From Sternotherus odoratus (lineage: Eukaryota > Chordata > Testudines > Kinosternidae): a stretch of DNA of 64,000 nucleotides. The notes under the pieces are model-generated. The model worked only from the letters and a program-made list of their open reading frames with translations. It did not search any database and was not told where the DNA came from. The translations under genes and the position numbers were made by a program. The stretch covers positions 85,974,712 through 86,038,711 of the forward strand of contig JAVMKO010000009.1 in the NCBI GenBank assembly GCA_032164245.1, in the 5' to 3' direction. Shown here piece by piece: positions 11,941 to 24,224 of the stretch. Numbering within the stretch: position 1 is the first letter of the stretch; each line of letters begins with the position of its first letter.

Positions 11941-13569
11941 CCCCCCCCCCCCCCCCGGGCACCCGCCCACTCCCAGGGACCCCCGCCCCGGGTCCCTCCC
12001 CCACGGACACCCCCCTTCTCCTCACCCGCCGGCCCCGCCCACTGCCGGGCACCCCCCCATCGATCCCCCTCCCTGATGCTCCTCGCTCCACACACCCCCG
12101 ACACCCCCTCCGCCCCGAGCCACGCACAGTCCCAGCACTCCTCTATCCCTCCCCCCACGGACACCCCTACTGCTCACCCGCCGGCCCCGCCCACTGCCGG
12201 GCACCCTCTCCCATCCCCACCCCCCACTTCTCCTCACCCCACGCGGCCACGCCCCTTCCTAGGGACCGCCCCCAGACCCTGCCCCACCTCCACTGGGGCC
12301 CCCTCCCCATGGGACTCTTCTGCCCTACTCCATGGGCCCCCTCCCCCAGGGACACCCCCACCTCTCCCTCACACACACACAGATCCACACTGGGCCCTGC
12401 CCATTCCCAGGAACCTCTCCGCCCCACACCCAATAGCCCCATTCCCCTGGGATACCCCCACCTCTCTCACACACACCCAGATCCCTGCTTGGCCCTGCCC
12501 ATTCACAGGGACCCTCCAAGGCTCCTTTCCCTCTCCCCACCCCTCTGGACCCTTCTCCACTGGGACCTGCCCACTTCTGGCACACACCCACACCAGGTTC
12601 ACTTGCCCCCCAACTCTTCTCACACCCCCACTCTGCTGGGCCCTATCAACCTACACTACCCCCACCTCTCCTCACACCCCTGGGACCTGCCCAATCCCCG
12701 GGCTTCCCCATCCCTCCGTACCATGGACACCCCCACCTCTCACACCCTCAAACCCCCACTCCACCTGGGACCCCCATTCCTCACACACACCCTGCCCCCC
12801 AAGGGACCCACCTCCTTCCACCCCAGCCTCTCCCCCTCCCTCCAGGGACACATCACCTCACACATATCCCCATGGAGAGACCCACTCCCTCCAGGGGACC
12901 CCCCCTTCACTACATCCCCAGGACTCCCCCTACACCCTATTCCACACAGTCCCCCACCTCTCCTCACACACACCCCTGGACCTCCCCAACCTGACTGCCC
13001 TATCCCACAGGAATCTGCCTACTCCCAGGTGCCCTTGTCCCCACCATCTGTCTCTCTCTCTTCCCTCCCCCACTGCATTCCCTCACAGACCCTCGGGACA
13101 ATCCCTTCCCTCACATCCCCTCATCCTTCCAGACACTCCCCATTCTCCTAGGGACCCCCCAGGGACATCCCATCCACTCACATAGACACTCCATTCCCCC
13201 TCACCCCCATCCCTCCTCTCACACACCCCATCCTCCCCAGACACCCTCCTGCTTCTCCTCTTATATTCCACCCCCCTCTCCCGTGGGACTCACATCCTCT
13301 CATACACACCCCTCCATCTCCACTCACACATATACACACCCCTCTCCCTGAATAGCCCCATCATTCCTGGACCCTCCCAGGGGCTGCCCACTGCTTCATA
13401 CACACACTCCCCTCTGCCTCTGGGGACCCCCACCGCGCCCCTCCCCCCCACTCCCCTGGACACAACCCATCATCCCTGGACACACCCATCCCCTCCCACA
13501 CTGCTCTCCCTCCAAGGATTCCCCTCACACAAACACACTCCTCTTTTCTGGACATGTCCCATACCCTCT

Positions 13570-13605
<36 letters not shown>

Positions 13606-14800
13606 ACACACACACACACACACAGTCCTTTCCCCCCAGACACCTCCATCTCCTGGTGACCCCCCCCCCCCCGCATCTCCTCTCTCATCCTCCATCCCCT
13701 CATGCACAAACACCCCATCTCCTGTGGACCTCTTCACCTGGACACCCTCCATACACCCCTCAAGAGACACCCCATCATCCCCTCACACATCTCTACAGTC
13801 CCCCAGAGACATCCCACCTATCTTCCTCACACACACACTTTTCCCCTAGACACCCATCTCCTGGAAACCCTTTGTCTCCTCTCACACCTGTCCCCTTATG
13901 CAACCACTCCCTCCAGGGACACTCCTCTCTCCCACCCCACCCTGGACGCTCCTCATCCCCTCACACACACACACACCAACCCTTCCTCCACCGTGCCTTG
14001 GACTGGTCCCATTCCCTTGCACACCTCCCTGATACACCCCTATCCTCTCACGTACACAACATTCTTTCTGAACACTATTGTTTCCTGTCATTCCTCCATC
14101 CTATCCTGTCTTCTCTCATTAATACCCCCATCCCCATCACACATACCCATTCCCCCACATGGAAACCTCCACCCACTCTCTCACACACCCATCTCCTCTG
14201 GAGGCTATAATTTCCTGTCACCTCCATCCCTCACACACATCTATTCCCTTCCTTACCCATCATCTGGTGTACCCCCATCCTCTCCCCCAACTGGGTACAT
14301 TCCTATCTTCCCCCAACCATTCACCCATCCTTCCCTTGTAACACACCCATCTCACTCCCAACTCCACCCCCACCCCATGGTACACCAATCTCCCTTCATC
14401 CATCTGCCCAATTCCACACAATCCAATACCTTTCACATGTCTTCCTTATTGATTCTCCCGAGATTCCCACTCGCCCCCAGAATTTACTTCTTGGGAATAC
14501 CCCCTGTGCCGTCACCCATCCCCCCACCCCTCACTGATTCTCCCTATTCCCTCACACACATCTTTTGACATCTCTCTTCCCCTTGATTCCATCTGAAATC
14601 CCCACACATACTCTCAATTTACTGCTTGGAAACACCCTCATCCCTCTTCACTCCAATCCCCTCCCAAGGACACTCACTTGCCCCCTCAATTCCCAACCCA
14701 CAACTTCCCCCCCGTCCTTTCATTTGCTTCCCCACTCCTTCCCTGGGGAACCCCATTCCCTCACCCAACATCTCCCCCTCCAATTTCAGGCCCCCAACGG
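11941..14800. repeat. C-rich, G-poor degenerate tandem tract
   Basis: About 2.9 kb of plus strand is almost entirely C, A and T. Loose repeats read like 'gacacccccacctctcctcacacac'. A 63-bp block at 12350-12412 recurs at 12448-12510 (period about 98 bp), and a block at 12001-12058 recurs at 12159-12214 (158 bp apart). The minus strand is correspondingly G-rich. Long overlapping ORFs here arise because G-poor sequence lacks TAG and TGA; they show no domain and are not called as genes. Confidence 0.85.
13572..13622. repeat. (CA)n microsatellite
   Basis: About 25 CA dinucleotides with a single CC interruption, inside the C-rich tract. Confidence 0.95.
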
Positions 14801-16850
14801 GGATAACCCAATGGGGAGTTACAGTGAGAAAGGGCTGCACTGCAGACACCAAGAAAGTGAGGCAAGGAGCTGGGACTGGATTCAAAAAGGCAGAGGGCAG
14901 TAATAGGATACAGGGAGGAGAATGCATGTCTGAAGCTGCAGGGAAGGAAATGGATTTTAGCTGCAGTGTGATAGACAGGAGAAGGGAGAGCCAGGAAGGC
15001 TGAAGGAGAGGCGATTACAGGAGTCCAGGCCAAAGAGAACCAAGGCATGACCCTGGCTTGTGGCAGCAGAGATGAAAAGGAAGAGAATGTTTAAAGATGT
15101 GATAAAGAGACACGATAATTTGGACAGGAGCACCACCAATGCCAGCTCACCTACCTGTTCATCAGCTTCTCACACCTGCCATGCCACCCCTTTTTCACTG
15201 AATGCCTTCCTCAACTGATCTGGATGGCCAGTAACTGCCCTCTCCTGCTTTAAATCTCCACTCAAGTCTAGACTAAATCTGCCAGTCCGTGGCAGCTAGG
15301 ATGAGGGGAGAAGGGAATAAATCATTTGCAAGATTGGAAAAAATACTTGTTTTATATTATGTATATAAACAGTGTATACCTCTATCTATCCCCACCCTTC
15401 ATATGACATGTGTCTTGGACCATAAGCTTTATAAAGCAAATGACACTCTCCCTAACTGTGCAGTACAATGGGGCCCTGATCCCAATTTTGGCCTTTGAGG
15501 CCTATTGTAATGTAAATATTAAATTATATATAAAAATCTGTCAAACTAATAAGGTTGCAAAATGAAGAACTCAAAATCTAGGAAGCACTTGTGCATCCTT
15601 AACACTGGCGCTTTGTGTATAGAGCCATTATACCCCAAGAAAGAGAGGGCCTCAAAGAGTAGGAGATGGGTCTACTATGGCGAGACTGAGGAGAATAAGA
15701 ATGGAGAAGAGACTTTTAGACATGAAGGGGATCAAGGAGGGAGTTAGAGAAGAGGTTAATGCACTTGGCACAGATAACTCATTCAAGGAGCTTCAAGATG
15801 TTAGGAAAGAAGTGGGGTGCTAGAAAGCAAATTGGGATCACAGAGGAACAGCAAGGAGTGTGGTGGCACCTTAAAGACTAAAATAAGTGTGGTTTTTTTA
15901 CCCACAGAAGCTAGACTGATGAAAGGATGCGTCTGTCAACCTAGCTACTATTGCTTGGTGAGATGGTGTTCCTACAACCACAGAAAAACCCTTATGTCCC
16001 CACAAGCTGTGTCTGCACTATGTGTTTATGCCAGTATAGTACACATAGTATAGACATGGCCTGAGTGAAACTGGTACAATTCTGTGTCCAGTCAAGCCTA
16101 AAGTTGCTCTTGTTCTGTACTGAAGTCTCAACTGCCTCAGCACAGCCTAAAGCTCTCCCAGCCCTTTTAACTGAGCCCCACAGAAAACTGTCCCCAGCCA
16201 ACCAATAGCAGTAGCAAAGGGGCAACTCTGCCCACCTTCAGAACTTTGAAATGTTAATGCCATTAAGCACATGAAATTTCTCAGATTTCTCCATTCTCCT
16301 GGGATTTGGTCAGTGTTGCTTTCATGAAACCCCCACACATGCTGAAACATCACAGAGCTCAAGAGGAGTGCCTCCTCCACTTAACACTACAAATGCTAGT
16401 ATTTCAGAGATGGAGCCTACATGCTGAGGGATGCAGTGCCTCCTAGCTTCTCCCTATGATGCTAGCTGCTGCTGCTTATATTGTAGTAGGTGCATCTGCA
16501 CACGTAGGGCTTCTGTAAGACCAGCAATGATTGTTGATCTCCTGAGAAACCCACCACTCTCTCTCTCTCTCTCAAGGAAATTAAATGCAAAAAACTCTGT
16601 TAATGCAACATTAAGGCTGTGAACCTAAAAGCACAAGAATTAGGGAGGGAAATGTTCCCTTTCTTTTTACAGTTAAGTTTTACTAATAGACTATAAAGTT
16701 TAGTAGAAAGTGCTCTTACCAGGTCTAGTGTGCATTGTAAACTACAAGGTTTTCACATTGTTATGTGATGCCCCATGCCAGTTAGATATCAGACAGGAGG
16801 TGTATGAATCACTTTCTCTTCAGGCGGCTCTGACCAAAATTACTTTTGTC
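14801..16850. other. Intergenic, old repeat remnants only
   Basis: No gene was recognised. 15455-15500 shares the phrase 'caatggggccctgatcc' with a family also represented near 40550-40610. 15858-15885 resembles a decayed PLE terminus (gtggcaccttaaagactaa). Confidence 0.4.
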
Positions 16851-17127
16851 AGGCCTAGTCTACACTACATACTTCTGTATAACTACATCTCTCAGGGTAT
16901 GAAAAATCCACAACTATGAGCAATCTAATTATACTGACCTTAACCCCCTTGTGTAGACAGTGCTATTTTGGTGGGAGAGCTTCTCCCACCAACATAACTG
17001 CTGTTTTTCACAGAGGTGGAATTACTAAACCAACAGGGAAGCTCCTCTGTTGGCTTGGAGCATCTTCACCAGATACGCTGCATTGGTGCAGCTGCACCAG
17101 TGTAAATGTGTAGTGTACACCTGCCCT
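16851..17127. mobile_element. MITE with inverted termini
   Basis: The left end aggcctagtctacacta and the right end tagtgtacacctgccct are imperfect inverted repeats around a 277-bp noncoding core. An internal hairpin-like pair (gtgggagagcttctcccacc) lies near 16970. The superfamily was not determined. Confidence 0.6.
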
Positions 17128-17755
17128 CAGTTTAGCTCTCTCTCTATTTGAAATATGTGAGTTGGAGTTTTCTACCAGGCAGGAATGTTAAAAATTAACC
17201 AGTATCCTGCCTCCCAAATGAGCCATCATTCCTGCTACAGCGTAGGCCTGCCCAGGAAGCAGATTTCTGGGAAGGCAGGGGGTCTCTTGTAGTGCTGAGG
17301 AGAGGAGCACAGACAGATTTCCATCCTCCCTAACTCCTCATCCTGAAACTACCAGGCCAGCCTGAGCAGTAGCCCTCTCAGCATGCAAAAGAGGGACTAG
17401 TGACAAAACCTGAGAAGTGGGGCACTGCTTACTAAAGTGTATTAAATGGCACTTCATTTGGGAGGGTGTGTGTGTTCTGTTAATTATTTTCAATAATACC
17501 TTTGTTAAGCTACTGGTTGTTCCATGTTACATTCCTTCCCTTTCTCTGTTTATACATTTTCCTAGGAATCTGTTTCCCAAAGAGAGAGACTGTCAACTTT
17601 GGGCATGTCTACATATAAAATTTGCACCACATTAACTATACCTGTATGATTAAAGCAGTACCATCTCCCTAGTGTGGATGCAGTTATATTAGTGTAGAGG
17701 TGCTTTTATTGCTGTACACAATAGGGAATAACTACTTGTTAGGTCACCTTTATAG

Positions 17756-18107
17756 CATAGACTCTGACTTCCCTTCTGCCAGGTGGGTGCTTGACCCCAC
17801 CCCTGCACCACCCTCGGCCTGCCCCCATTCCACCCCCTTCTTCCAAGTCCTCACCCTGCCTCCTCCACTGAGCGTGCCGCATTCCCACTCCTCTTCCTCC
17901 CTCTCAGAAAGTCCTAAGGGACGCCAAACAGCTGTTAGGCATTGGGGGGGGGAGGAAGCACTGGGAGAGAGGGGGGACATGGTGCACTTGGGGGGCAGAG
18001 AAGGAGGTGTTGAGGGAGGAGCTTGGCTTCTGGTGGGTGCAGAGCACCCATTAATTGTCCCCCATGGGTGCTCCAGCCCCGCAACACCCACAGACTCGAT
18101 GCCTATG
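17756..18107. mobile_element. hAT-type MITE with perfect 8-bp TSD
   Basis: Ends CATAGACTC...GACTCGATGCCTATG form imperfect inverted repeats. The element is flanked by identical 8-bp copies of ctttatag at 17748-17755 and 18108-18115. The 8-bp duplication points to hAT-type transposition. The core is GC-rich and noncoding. Confidence 0.75.
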
Positions 18108-18859
18108 CTTTATAGTGGTTTAACTTAATATACAGTAGGTTTTCACTTGTTAGCAAAATAATTATACAAGTCATATCCATAACCAAAATAGTTAAACCAG
18201 TAGAAATTTAAGCTGTTGACCACGTCTTATATTTTTTTGGTTGAAAACACACTCATTTCCTTACCTGTGTTTTCCAGTTGCTTCCCCTCCACACATCTCC
18301 TATCCTGCTGCTGCAGTCCCTAAGAGGGTTTCCCTGAGCTGAACCGTATTCCCACTACTTTCATCTTTGCTCCCCTCCCCACTGTGTAACCTCTGGCCCC
18401 AGCCAGACTGTATAACCTCATCACCTTCCCTATTAACTGTGCCCACCACCACCCTGTGAAACATCCTACTCTCCAAAAAAAAAGTGCCTGCAGCCAGACA
18501 AGATTACAAGTCTAGTTAATAAAGGTAATAATACTGATAGTATTTTTGTACAGCAGCTGAGTACTGCACAATATTCTGATTAAAAACAAGCACTAAACAA
18601 AATCAACATGGGTCATACTGAATATATTCAGACCTAACAGATAATAGTTAATGAACAGGTATGCTTTTATATTTATCAACTGAGGGTTGCTCAGGCCTTG
18701 GTTCTTGGCCCAATGCTATTTAATATTGTTAATCAATGATCTATAATGTAAAATACTTGATAAAGTTTACAGATGAGACTAAGGTTGGTGGATTAGTAAA
18801 TGAGGGGGGCAGATCACAGTTTCAGAACAATCTGGATCACTTGTAAACTGGATGCAATC

Positions 18860-20108
18860 AAACTACATGTGTTTGACTGAGCTTATGAAATTCTCACACT
18901 CAGCATTTCTCTGTCTGTAACACAATCAATCCCAAAAATTTCACGGAATGCTCTAGGCATCAATGGCCAGAATTGTATTGATTTTTGGGGGGGAAATCAG
19001 AAAAATGGGGGAGATATGACGCTCCTGTCAGCTCTTTAGCACAGCAAACCGATGCAAGCACCTCTGCAATGGTCTATAGATCAAACAACCGGTTGATGGC
19101 ACCCATTAATCCCTTCCAGCATAACAATACTCCTATTTCATTGCTATGTATCCTCCTAACACAGTTAAATGATTCAGAATGTCAAAATGTTAGTCTCCTG
19201 GCCATGAGGGAATGGAGGGGAGGATGTGTGTGATGTGAACACTGCCCCTGGCATGAAGGAGGGAATGAGGATCCTGGTATGGGGGAAGGGGAAAATGGAG
19301 CACACAAAGCCACTCATGGGGAGACTGGGGGACCTGGTTGTGGGGAAGGGGGTCACACAGAGCCCATGTCATGGGGGAAAAGACAAAAACCTTGTAATTC
19401 AGGAAAAGGGGAGATGGAGGAAGAGGCTAATGAGATTTGACACAGAGTCCCTGACGCAGGGGGAAGAATGCGGGACCCTGGAATGGGAAAAGGGGACTAT
19501 GCAGAACTCCTTGTATGGTGAGGGAAAAGGAAATGGGGGCACATAGCACCCCTGCCTAGGGAAGATTGAAAGACCCTGGAACAGGAGAAATGGGGAGCAT
19601 AGGGAAATGAGAATAATGGAGCATACGCAGAGATATGTCCTTGAGGAGACTGGAAAGCCCTGGAATGGTGGGCACACAGAACACCTAGTTCAGCGGTTCT
19701 CAAACTTTGTGAGACCGCGCCCCCTTTTCTTGATCCGTCGGCACGGCGCAACCCCTCCAGTCGCGCCGCAGGCGGGCTGCCAGCTGCGCGCTGGCCCCCA
19801 GTCTCCGCCACGGGCGGGCTGCCGGCCGGCCCCCAGTGCCCACCGCGGGCGGGCTGCCGGCTGTGTGCCGGCCCCCAGTCCCCGCCGCGAGTTGCAGCGG
19901 CAGGAGCTCATGACCCCCCGGGGAGCACTCAGCGACCCCCCCAGGGGGTCACAACCCCCAGTTTGAGAAACCCTGACCTAGTTGCAGCAAGTTCCTGAAA
20001 TAGAGGAGGATTGGAGGGTAACACCCACTCACAGATCTTGGGGACAGGGAGAATGAAGGATGCTAGTAGGAACTCCCGAATATACTTAGCCTACAGAAAC
20101 TACAAAGC
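18860..20108. mobile_element. Unclassified insertion, related to the repeat at 36530-37270
   Basis: The body shares a head segment (gcatcaatggccagaat... / ggtatcagtggtcagaat...) and purine-rich blocks (ggatcctggtatgggg) with 36530-37270. It contains a hAT MITE at 19691-19975. No protein is encoded. It could be a noncoding element or an LTR-like sequence. Confidence 0.5.
19691..19975. mobile_element. hAT-Charlie-like MITE, perfect 8-bp TSD
   Basis: The ends CAGCGGTTCTCAAACTTTG and CCAGTTTGAGAAACCCTG are hAT-Charlie-like inverted repeats. The flanks are identical 8-bp copies of acctagtt at 19683-19690 and 19976-19983. The GC-rich core repeats 'cgggcgggctgcc'. Relatives sit at 37566-38109, 43508-43727 and 43926-44147. 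Confidence 0.9.
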
Positions 20109-20817
20109 ATGCAATCCTCTATCAATACTTCCAAACACAAGGTCTTACATCTAGAACACAGAATTTAGGTCACACTTACAGCATCAGGGACTGTACCCTA
20201 GAATACCGTGACATCAAAAATAACATAGGGGGCCATTGTAGGTAAACAGCTGATTATGAACTCTCAGAGCAAAGCTGTAGCAAAAAGGACTAACACAGTC
20301 CTTGGCTGTGTAAACAAAGAGATATATAGCAGAGGAGTTGGGAGGTTACAGTACCCCTGCATACCACACTGGGGAGATTGTTACTGGACTACTGGTGGGT
20401 ATATCCTAAAGAATGCTGAAAAAAGAAAAATTGGAGAAGGTTCAGAGAACAGCCACAAGAGCAATTTAAGGATCAGAATGAGTGGGATACTTAAGATCAA
20501 TCTATTTAGTTTATCAAAGAAGCTACCCGGTGTGATCTATAAATTACCAACACCGGAGAAAATACTGGATAATAGAGGGAATCTAACAAAGACAGAAGAA
20601 GATCCAATAACTGGAACTTGAACTCGTTAAAGTTCAAATTGGAAATAAGATGCAAATTTAATGACCTATTAGAATAAATTTGCCAAGGAATGCAGTCAAA
20701 TCTCCATTTCATGGAGTCTTGGAATGGAGACTGGGTATTTTTCTAAAAAGATCTGCTCTCCTGGGAAATACTGAGTGACATTAAATTGCCTCTGTTACTC
20801 AGGTTAGGCTAGATGAG

Positions 20818-21055
20818 GGGTAGGCAACCTATGGCACATGAGCAGATTTTCAGCAGCACTCACATGCCCAGGTCCTGGCCACCAGAATGGAGAGCTCTGC
20901 ATTTTAATTTAATTTTAAATGAAGCTTCTTAAACATTTTAAAAACCTTATTTTCTTTACATACAATAGTTTAGTTCTATGCTATAGACTTATAGACAGAG
21001 ACCTTCTGAACACGTTACAGTGTATTACTGGCATGCGAAACCTTCCATGCGAGTG
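20818..21055 (+). mobile_element. hAT-type MITE fragment
   Basis: It starts with the terminal motif ggggtaggcaacctatggc. It shares internal text (in opposite orientation) with the element at 29144-30606, including ttaaaaaccttattttctttacata and ccttccatgcgagtgaa-like segments. The far end is missing. Confidence 0.65.
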
Positions 21056-22010
21056 AAAAAATGAAGACTGGGCGCACCACCGGTTGAACCCAAGACTCCT
21101 TTCGCCCTTATTGCCCTCTCTTGGGATCTCCTGTGCCTGCTGCCGAGCACTCAGGGGTGAGCTCTCTGAGGCAGGCTGGTATTGAATCCCTGGCTGATGT
21201 GGGTGAAATGGGAGCCGGATCCACACCGCAAACCCTGGCCATACAGGCCCTCGCGCCCAGTGGGCTCCAGAGCCCACGACCCCAGGCAATGCGTAGGCAG
21301 CCAGACAGGTGCTGAGCCAGAGTCCCACAGTGAACCCGAGGAAACACGCAGGGGAGGGATGGGGCCTAGCCCTGGGCCCGAAGGAGGTGCCCGCCGGGGG
21401 CCGGGGCTGGTGACAGGGGGGTACAACGGGTACAGCTGTACCGGGCCCTGGACTTAAGGGGGGGGCCCTTAAATCCGGGGCGGGCCGGTATGCAGCTGTA
21501 CCCCCTTGTCGCAGGGCCTCTGAGCAAGGCGCGGCTCCGGGCAGCGCTCATCAGCCCCCTCCCCCGGCACCCAGCAGCCTCCCCCGCCCCCCTTTGCTTC
21601 TCCAGGCCGGGCCACAAGGCCACAGCGCATGCGGGGGTTGGGCCCCGGGGCGGCGGGAGACCGGCGGGGGGAGGAGACCGGCACGGGGCCTCCCGCACGA
21701 TCTGCGTACGGGCCCCCAAAATTCCTGTCGCCGGCCCTGCCGGGGGCACCTTTGCAGTCAGCCTCCCCAGGGCTTAACTCCGGCCGGCCGCTGACGCGGT
21801 TCCGCGCTGGATCAGCGGGACCTGCGGGCTGAGCCGGGCGCTCCCCGGGGACCCTGGAGTCCCGGTGCCCCCGAGGCAGCGCCGACCCTCCCGCCCAGCG
21901 GCCAAGGCGCCCCACGTGGCTTCCCGCCCAGCACACAGGGGCCGGCGGCCGCAGCTGACGGGGCGCTGCCCCTCCCGCGGGGCCCGCTCTCCTTCGGCTC
22001 GCGCGCCGGG
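21056..22010. other. GC-rich flank of the NONO CpG island, partly repeat-derived
   Basis: No gene is supported. 21420-21505 contains an inverted pair around 'acagctgtaccgggccctgg' and 'ggtatgcagctgtaccc', probably a fold-back or MITE remnant. Long ORFs on both strands reflect high GC content. Confidence 0.45.
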
Positions 22011-22482
22011 GGGAACGGTCACAGCCTCGAGGCGGGCGGGGCTCGCGCCGGGGGGGGGGGAACGGTCACAGCCTCGAGGCGGGCAGAGCTCGCGCCGGGG
22101 GGGGGGGGGGGGGGAACGGTCACAGCCTCGAGGGGGGCGGGGCTCGCGCGCGGGGGGGGGGGTGGTCACAGCCTCGAGGCGGGCGGGGCTCGCGCCGGGG
22201 GGGAGGAACGGTCACAGCCTCGAGGCGGGCGGGGCTCGCGCCGGGGGGGGGGGGGGGGAGACGGTCACAGCCTCGAGGCGGGCGGGGCTCGCGCCGGGGG
22301 GGGGGGGGAACGGTCACAGCCTCGAGGCGGGCGGGGCTCGCGCGCGGGGGGGGGGGTGGTCACAGCCTCGAGGCGGGCGGGGCTCGCGCCGGGGGGGAGG
22401 AACGGTCACAGCCTCGAGGCGGGCGGGGCTCGCGCCGGGGGGGGGGGGGGGGGGAGAGACGGTCACAGCCTCGAGGCGGGCG
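22011..22482. repeat. Ten-unit minisatellite upstream of NONO
   Basis: The core 'ggtcacagcctcgaggcggg' plus 'cggggctcgcgcc' and a poly-G run repeats ten times. Units begin near 22017, 22064, 22119, 22164, 22210, 22263, 22312, 22358, 22404 and 22461. Period varies from 45 to 57 bp, mostly through G-run length. Units 4-6 and 8-10 share the same order of variants, indicating a secondary duplication of about 194 bp. The tract ends about 420 bp upstream of NONO exon 1. Confidence 0.95.
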
Positions 22483-22970
22483 GGGCCGCGACGCCGGGCC
22501 CCGCGTTCGCTGTAGCGGACTGACAGCACCCAGGGCAACGTTTGCAGCACGGTCTCTTTACGCCTAACCAGCCGCTCTACGCTTGCGTAGATGCCGATCT
22601 CAACGCGCCTGCGCACGGTCAGCGGTTGGCTTGTTCGTTCCTTTGTCCCTACCTCGCCTCTCACCTAAGCTTGGTGCCTGAGAGGATGAGTGGCAGCTAG
22701 TTTCGCGGGCTGCGAAAACTACTCGGCCAATAAACTCCGAATAAAGGCGCAATCTTGTCTTTGGTCCCGCCCTGTTCCGTTCTTTCTGTGATGAGCACTG
22801 CTATGAGCCACTGAACGGAAGGCGTGAAGAGAAGGTTGGCCAATGGGTCAGTAATATAGGCGGGCCTTGGGTAGCTGGTTAGGGTGTCGTATTTCCGGCC
22901 GCACGCGCTCTTTTTTTTCTAGGCTACGGGAAGGCCGCGATCCGTTGTGGGAGTGAGGGCCCAGGCACAG
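22483..22970 (+). promoter_or_regulatory. NONO: NONO promoter and noncoding exon 1
   Basis: This CpG-rich region contains an NRF1-like site (GCGCCTGCGCA, about 22605-22615), CCAAT boxes near 22729 and 22837, and an ETS-like TTTCCGG near 22892. A pyrimidine tract, ctcttttttttct, follows at about 22908-22920 and is a plausible initiation region. A strong donor, GGCACAG|GTGAGG, ends exon 1 at 22970. No ATG-led frame is shared with the coding exons, so exon 1 is 5' UTR. The exact start site cannot be read from sequence. Confidence 0.7.
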
Positions 22971-23769
22971 GTGAGGCCGGCGGTGGCGGCGTCCCGTGAG
23001 CGGCACCCCGGGCTCTGGACGGGCCCCCTCACGGTGCGGGAGGCGGAGGCTCGGGGCGGAGCCGGCCCGGGGGCGCCGCGGGCTCCCGTGGGTTCGGCTG
23101 CCGGCTGCCTTCCGCCCCTGGGCCCGCGGGCGAGGCCGCGGCGTGAGGCTGAGGCGCCTCCCCCAGGGCTCTTGGCGGGAGGCCTTGGCCGCACGCGGAG
23201 CGGCACCGGTTCACCTTCACTGCCCAGTCCCGCCTCAGGATAAACGGGGGCAACTTCCTCGTGTGCGCCCCCCCCCCCCCTTTGCTAGCTGCGCCTTCCC
23301 CGGCGGGCCTGCCGCCCGGCTCCTCACCCTCGCTTCACTCTGCTTCAGCCTCGCTCGCTTGTGGTGGTTTCCCGCTCCTGCCCTGTCACCGACTCTCCCC
23401 GGTCGCTTTTGCCCGGCTCCTCAGTTAACTGTACCAGTGCGCCTTGGTGGCTTCACAAATTACATGTTGCTCTTTTACTACTTCCCCTTGTGCTTCTTGT
23501 GGGCACAGTACCCCGCCTGTCATTCTTTCTCTAGGTAATTGCATATAAACTTACCGCTTTGCATAGCCCTCTGCTCCTCATGATCCTGGCCACATTGACA
23601 CCCCCCCCCGCCCCCCCCCCCCACACATTTACTTTCTGTAGATGTGCCAGATAGGGAGAATTATTAAAGTTGCAGTTCATTCTTCCTTCTGCATTCTAAA
23701 AACTGCCAACCAAGTTTTAGTTCCAATATTCTTTTGTTGTTTGAACTGTCTGCAGCTCCTAGGTACAAT

Positions 23770-23903
23770 GTCCAGTATCAGAGGGATAGCTGTGTTAGTC
23801 TGGATCTGTAAAAGCGACAGAGAGTCTTTTAGCACCCTGTAGACTAACAGATGTTTAGGAGCATGAGCTTTCATGGGCGAAGACCTACTTCATCAGATTA
23901 ATG
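23770..23903 (-). mobile_element. PLE terminal fragment in NONO intron 1
   Basis: It shares the terminal region of the PLE at 342-1540: gatagctgtgttagtctgga near 23785 and agactaacagatg near 23841. A hammerhead-like core follows. Only the 3' terminus is present. Confidence 0.8.
23859..23896 (-). ncRNA. Hammerhead-like motif (copy 2)
   Basis: The minus strand reads CTGATGA (23896-23890), an extra A, GTAGG/CCCAT (one mismatch), GAAA (23872-23869), then GCTCATGCTC. Stem III is an intact GC/GC pair around the loop TCAT. The predicted cleavage would follow the C at 23859. Confidence 0.5.
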
Positions 23904-24050
23904 TAGGGTTTCTCTACACTGGCACTTTAAAAAGCTGCAACTTTCTCACTGAAAAAACACACCCCTGAGCGCTGCAAATTTCAGTGCTGCAAAGTACCAG
24001 TGTAGACAGTGCACCAGTACTGGGAGCTATTCCCCTTGTGGAGGTGGGTT
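23904..24050. mobile_element. MITE fragment in NONO intron 1
   Basis: It begins tagggtttctctacactggc, matching the left end of the element at 25382, and contains 'ccagtgtagacagtgc' near 23998. It is incomplete. Confidence 0.5.
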
Positions 24051-24224
24051 TTTAGAGCACCGGGAGAACTCTTTCCCAGTGCATTAAAGGACTTCCATGG
24101 TAGCAGGATGCTAGTGAAGAGGTGCCCTTAGTTTCTCCATAATGGCCTCATCATCCTTGAGTATTCCTTTAGCATCTGTGTTTAGCATGCTTCCTGCTTC
24201 TCTTGTACTTAAAAAAGGGACATG

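Larger units (their letters stand above)
18500..20815 (+). mobile_element. CR1 LINE remnant interrupted by a 1.25-kb insertion
   Basis: 18500-18859 is decayed CR1 RT (near 18690-18800: LGPMLFNIV-like, then a FADE-like stretch). 20109-20815 continues with the CR1 region after the RT and the C-terminal part. Between them lies an insert at 18860-20108, flanked by atgcaatc at 18852-18859 and 20109-20116. The subfamily is uncertain. Confidence 0.65.

Noticed and set aside
11862..13185. Two overlapping ORFs of 429 and 439 codons
   Set aside because: They lie in a G-poor C-rich tract where stops are rare. The peptides are Pro/Ser/His/Thr low complexity with no domain, and two frames are open together.
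13554..14568. 218- and 288-codon ORFs
   Set aside because: They are composition artefacts of the CA/C-rich tract, with no recognisable protein features.
22011..22482. CRISPR-like array appearance
   Set aside because: It is a vertebrate minisatellite with near-identical units and G-run spacers, not unique spacers.
21865..22515. 216-codon ORF
   Set aside because: It is read through the ten-unit minisatellite and the peptide simply repeats the unit.
22996..23538. 180-codon ORF after NONO exon 1
   Set aside because: It begins inside intron 1 after a strong splice donor in CpG-island sequence, and has no homology to NONO or any known family.
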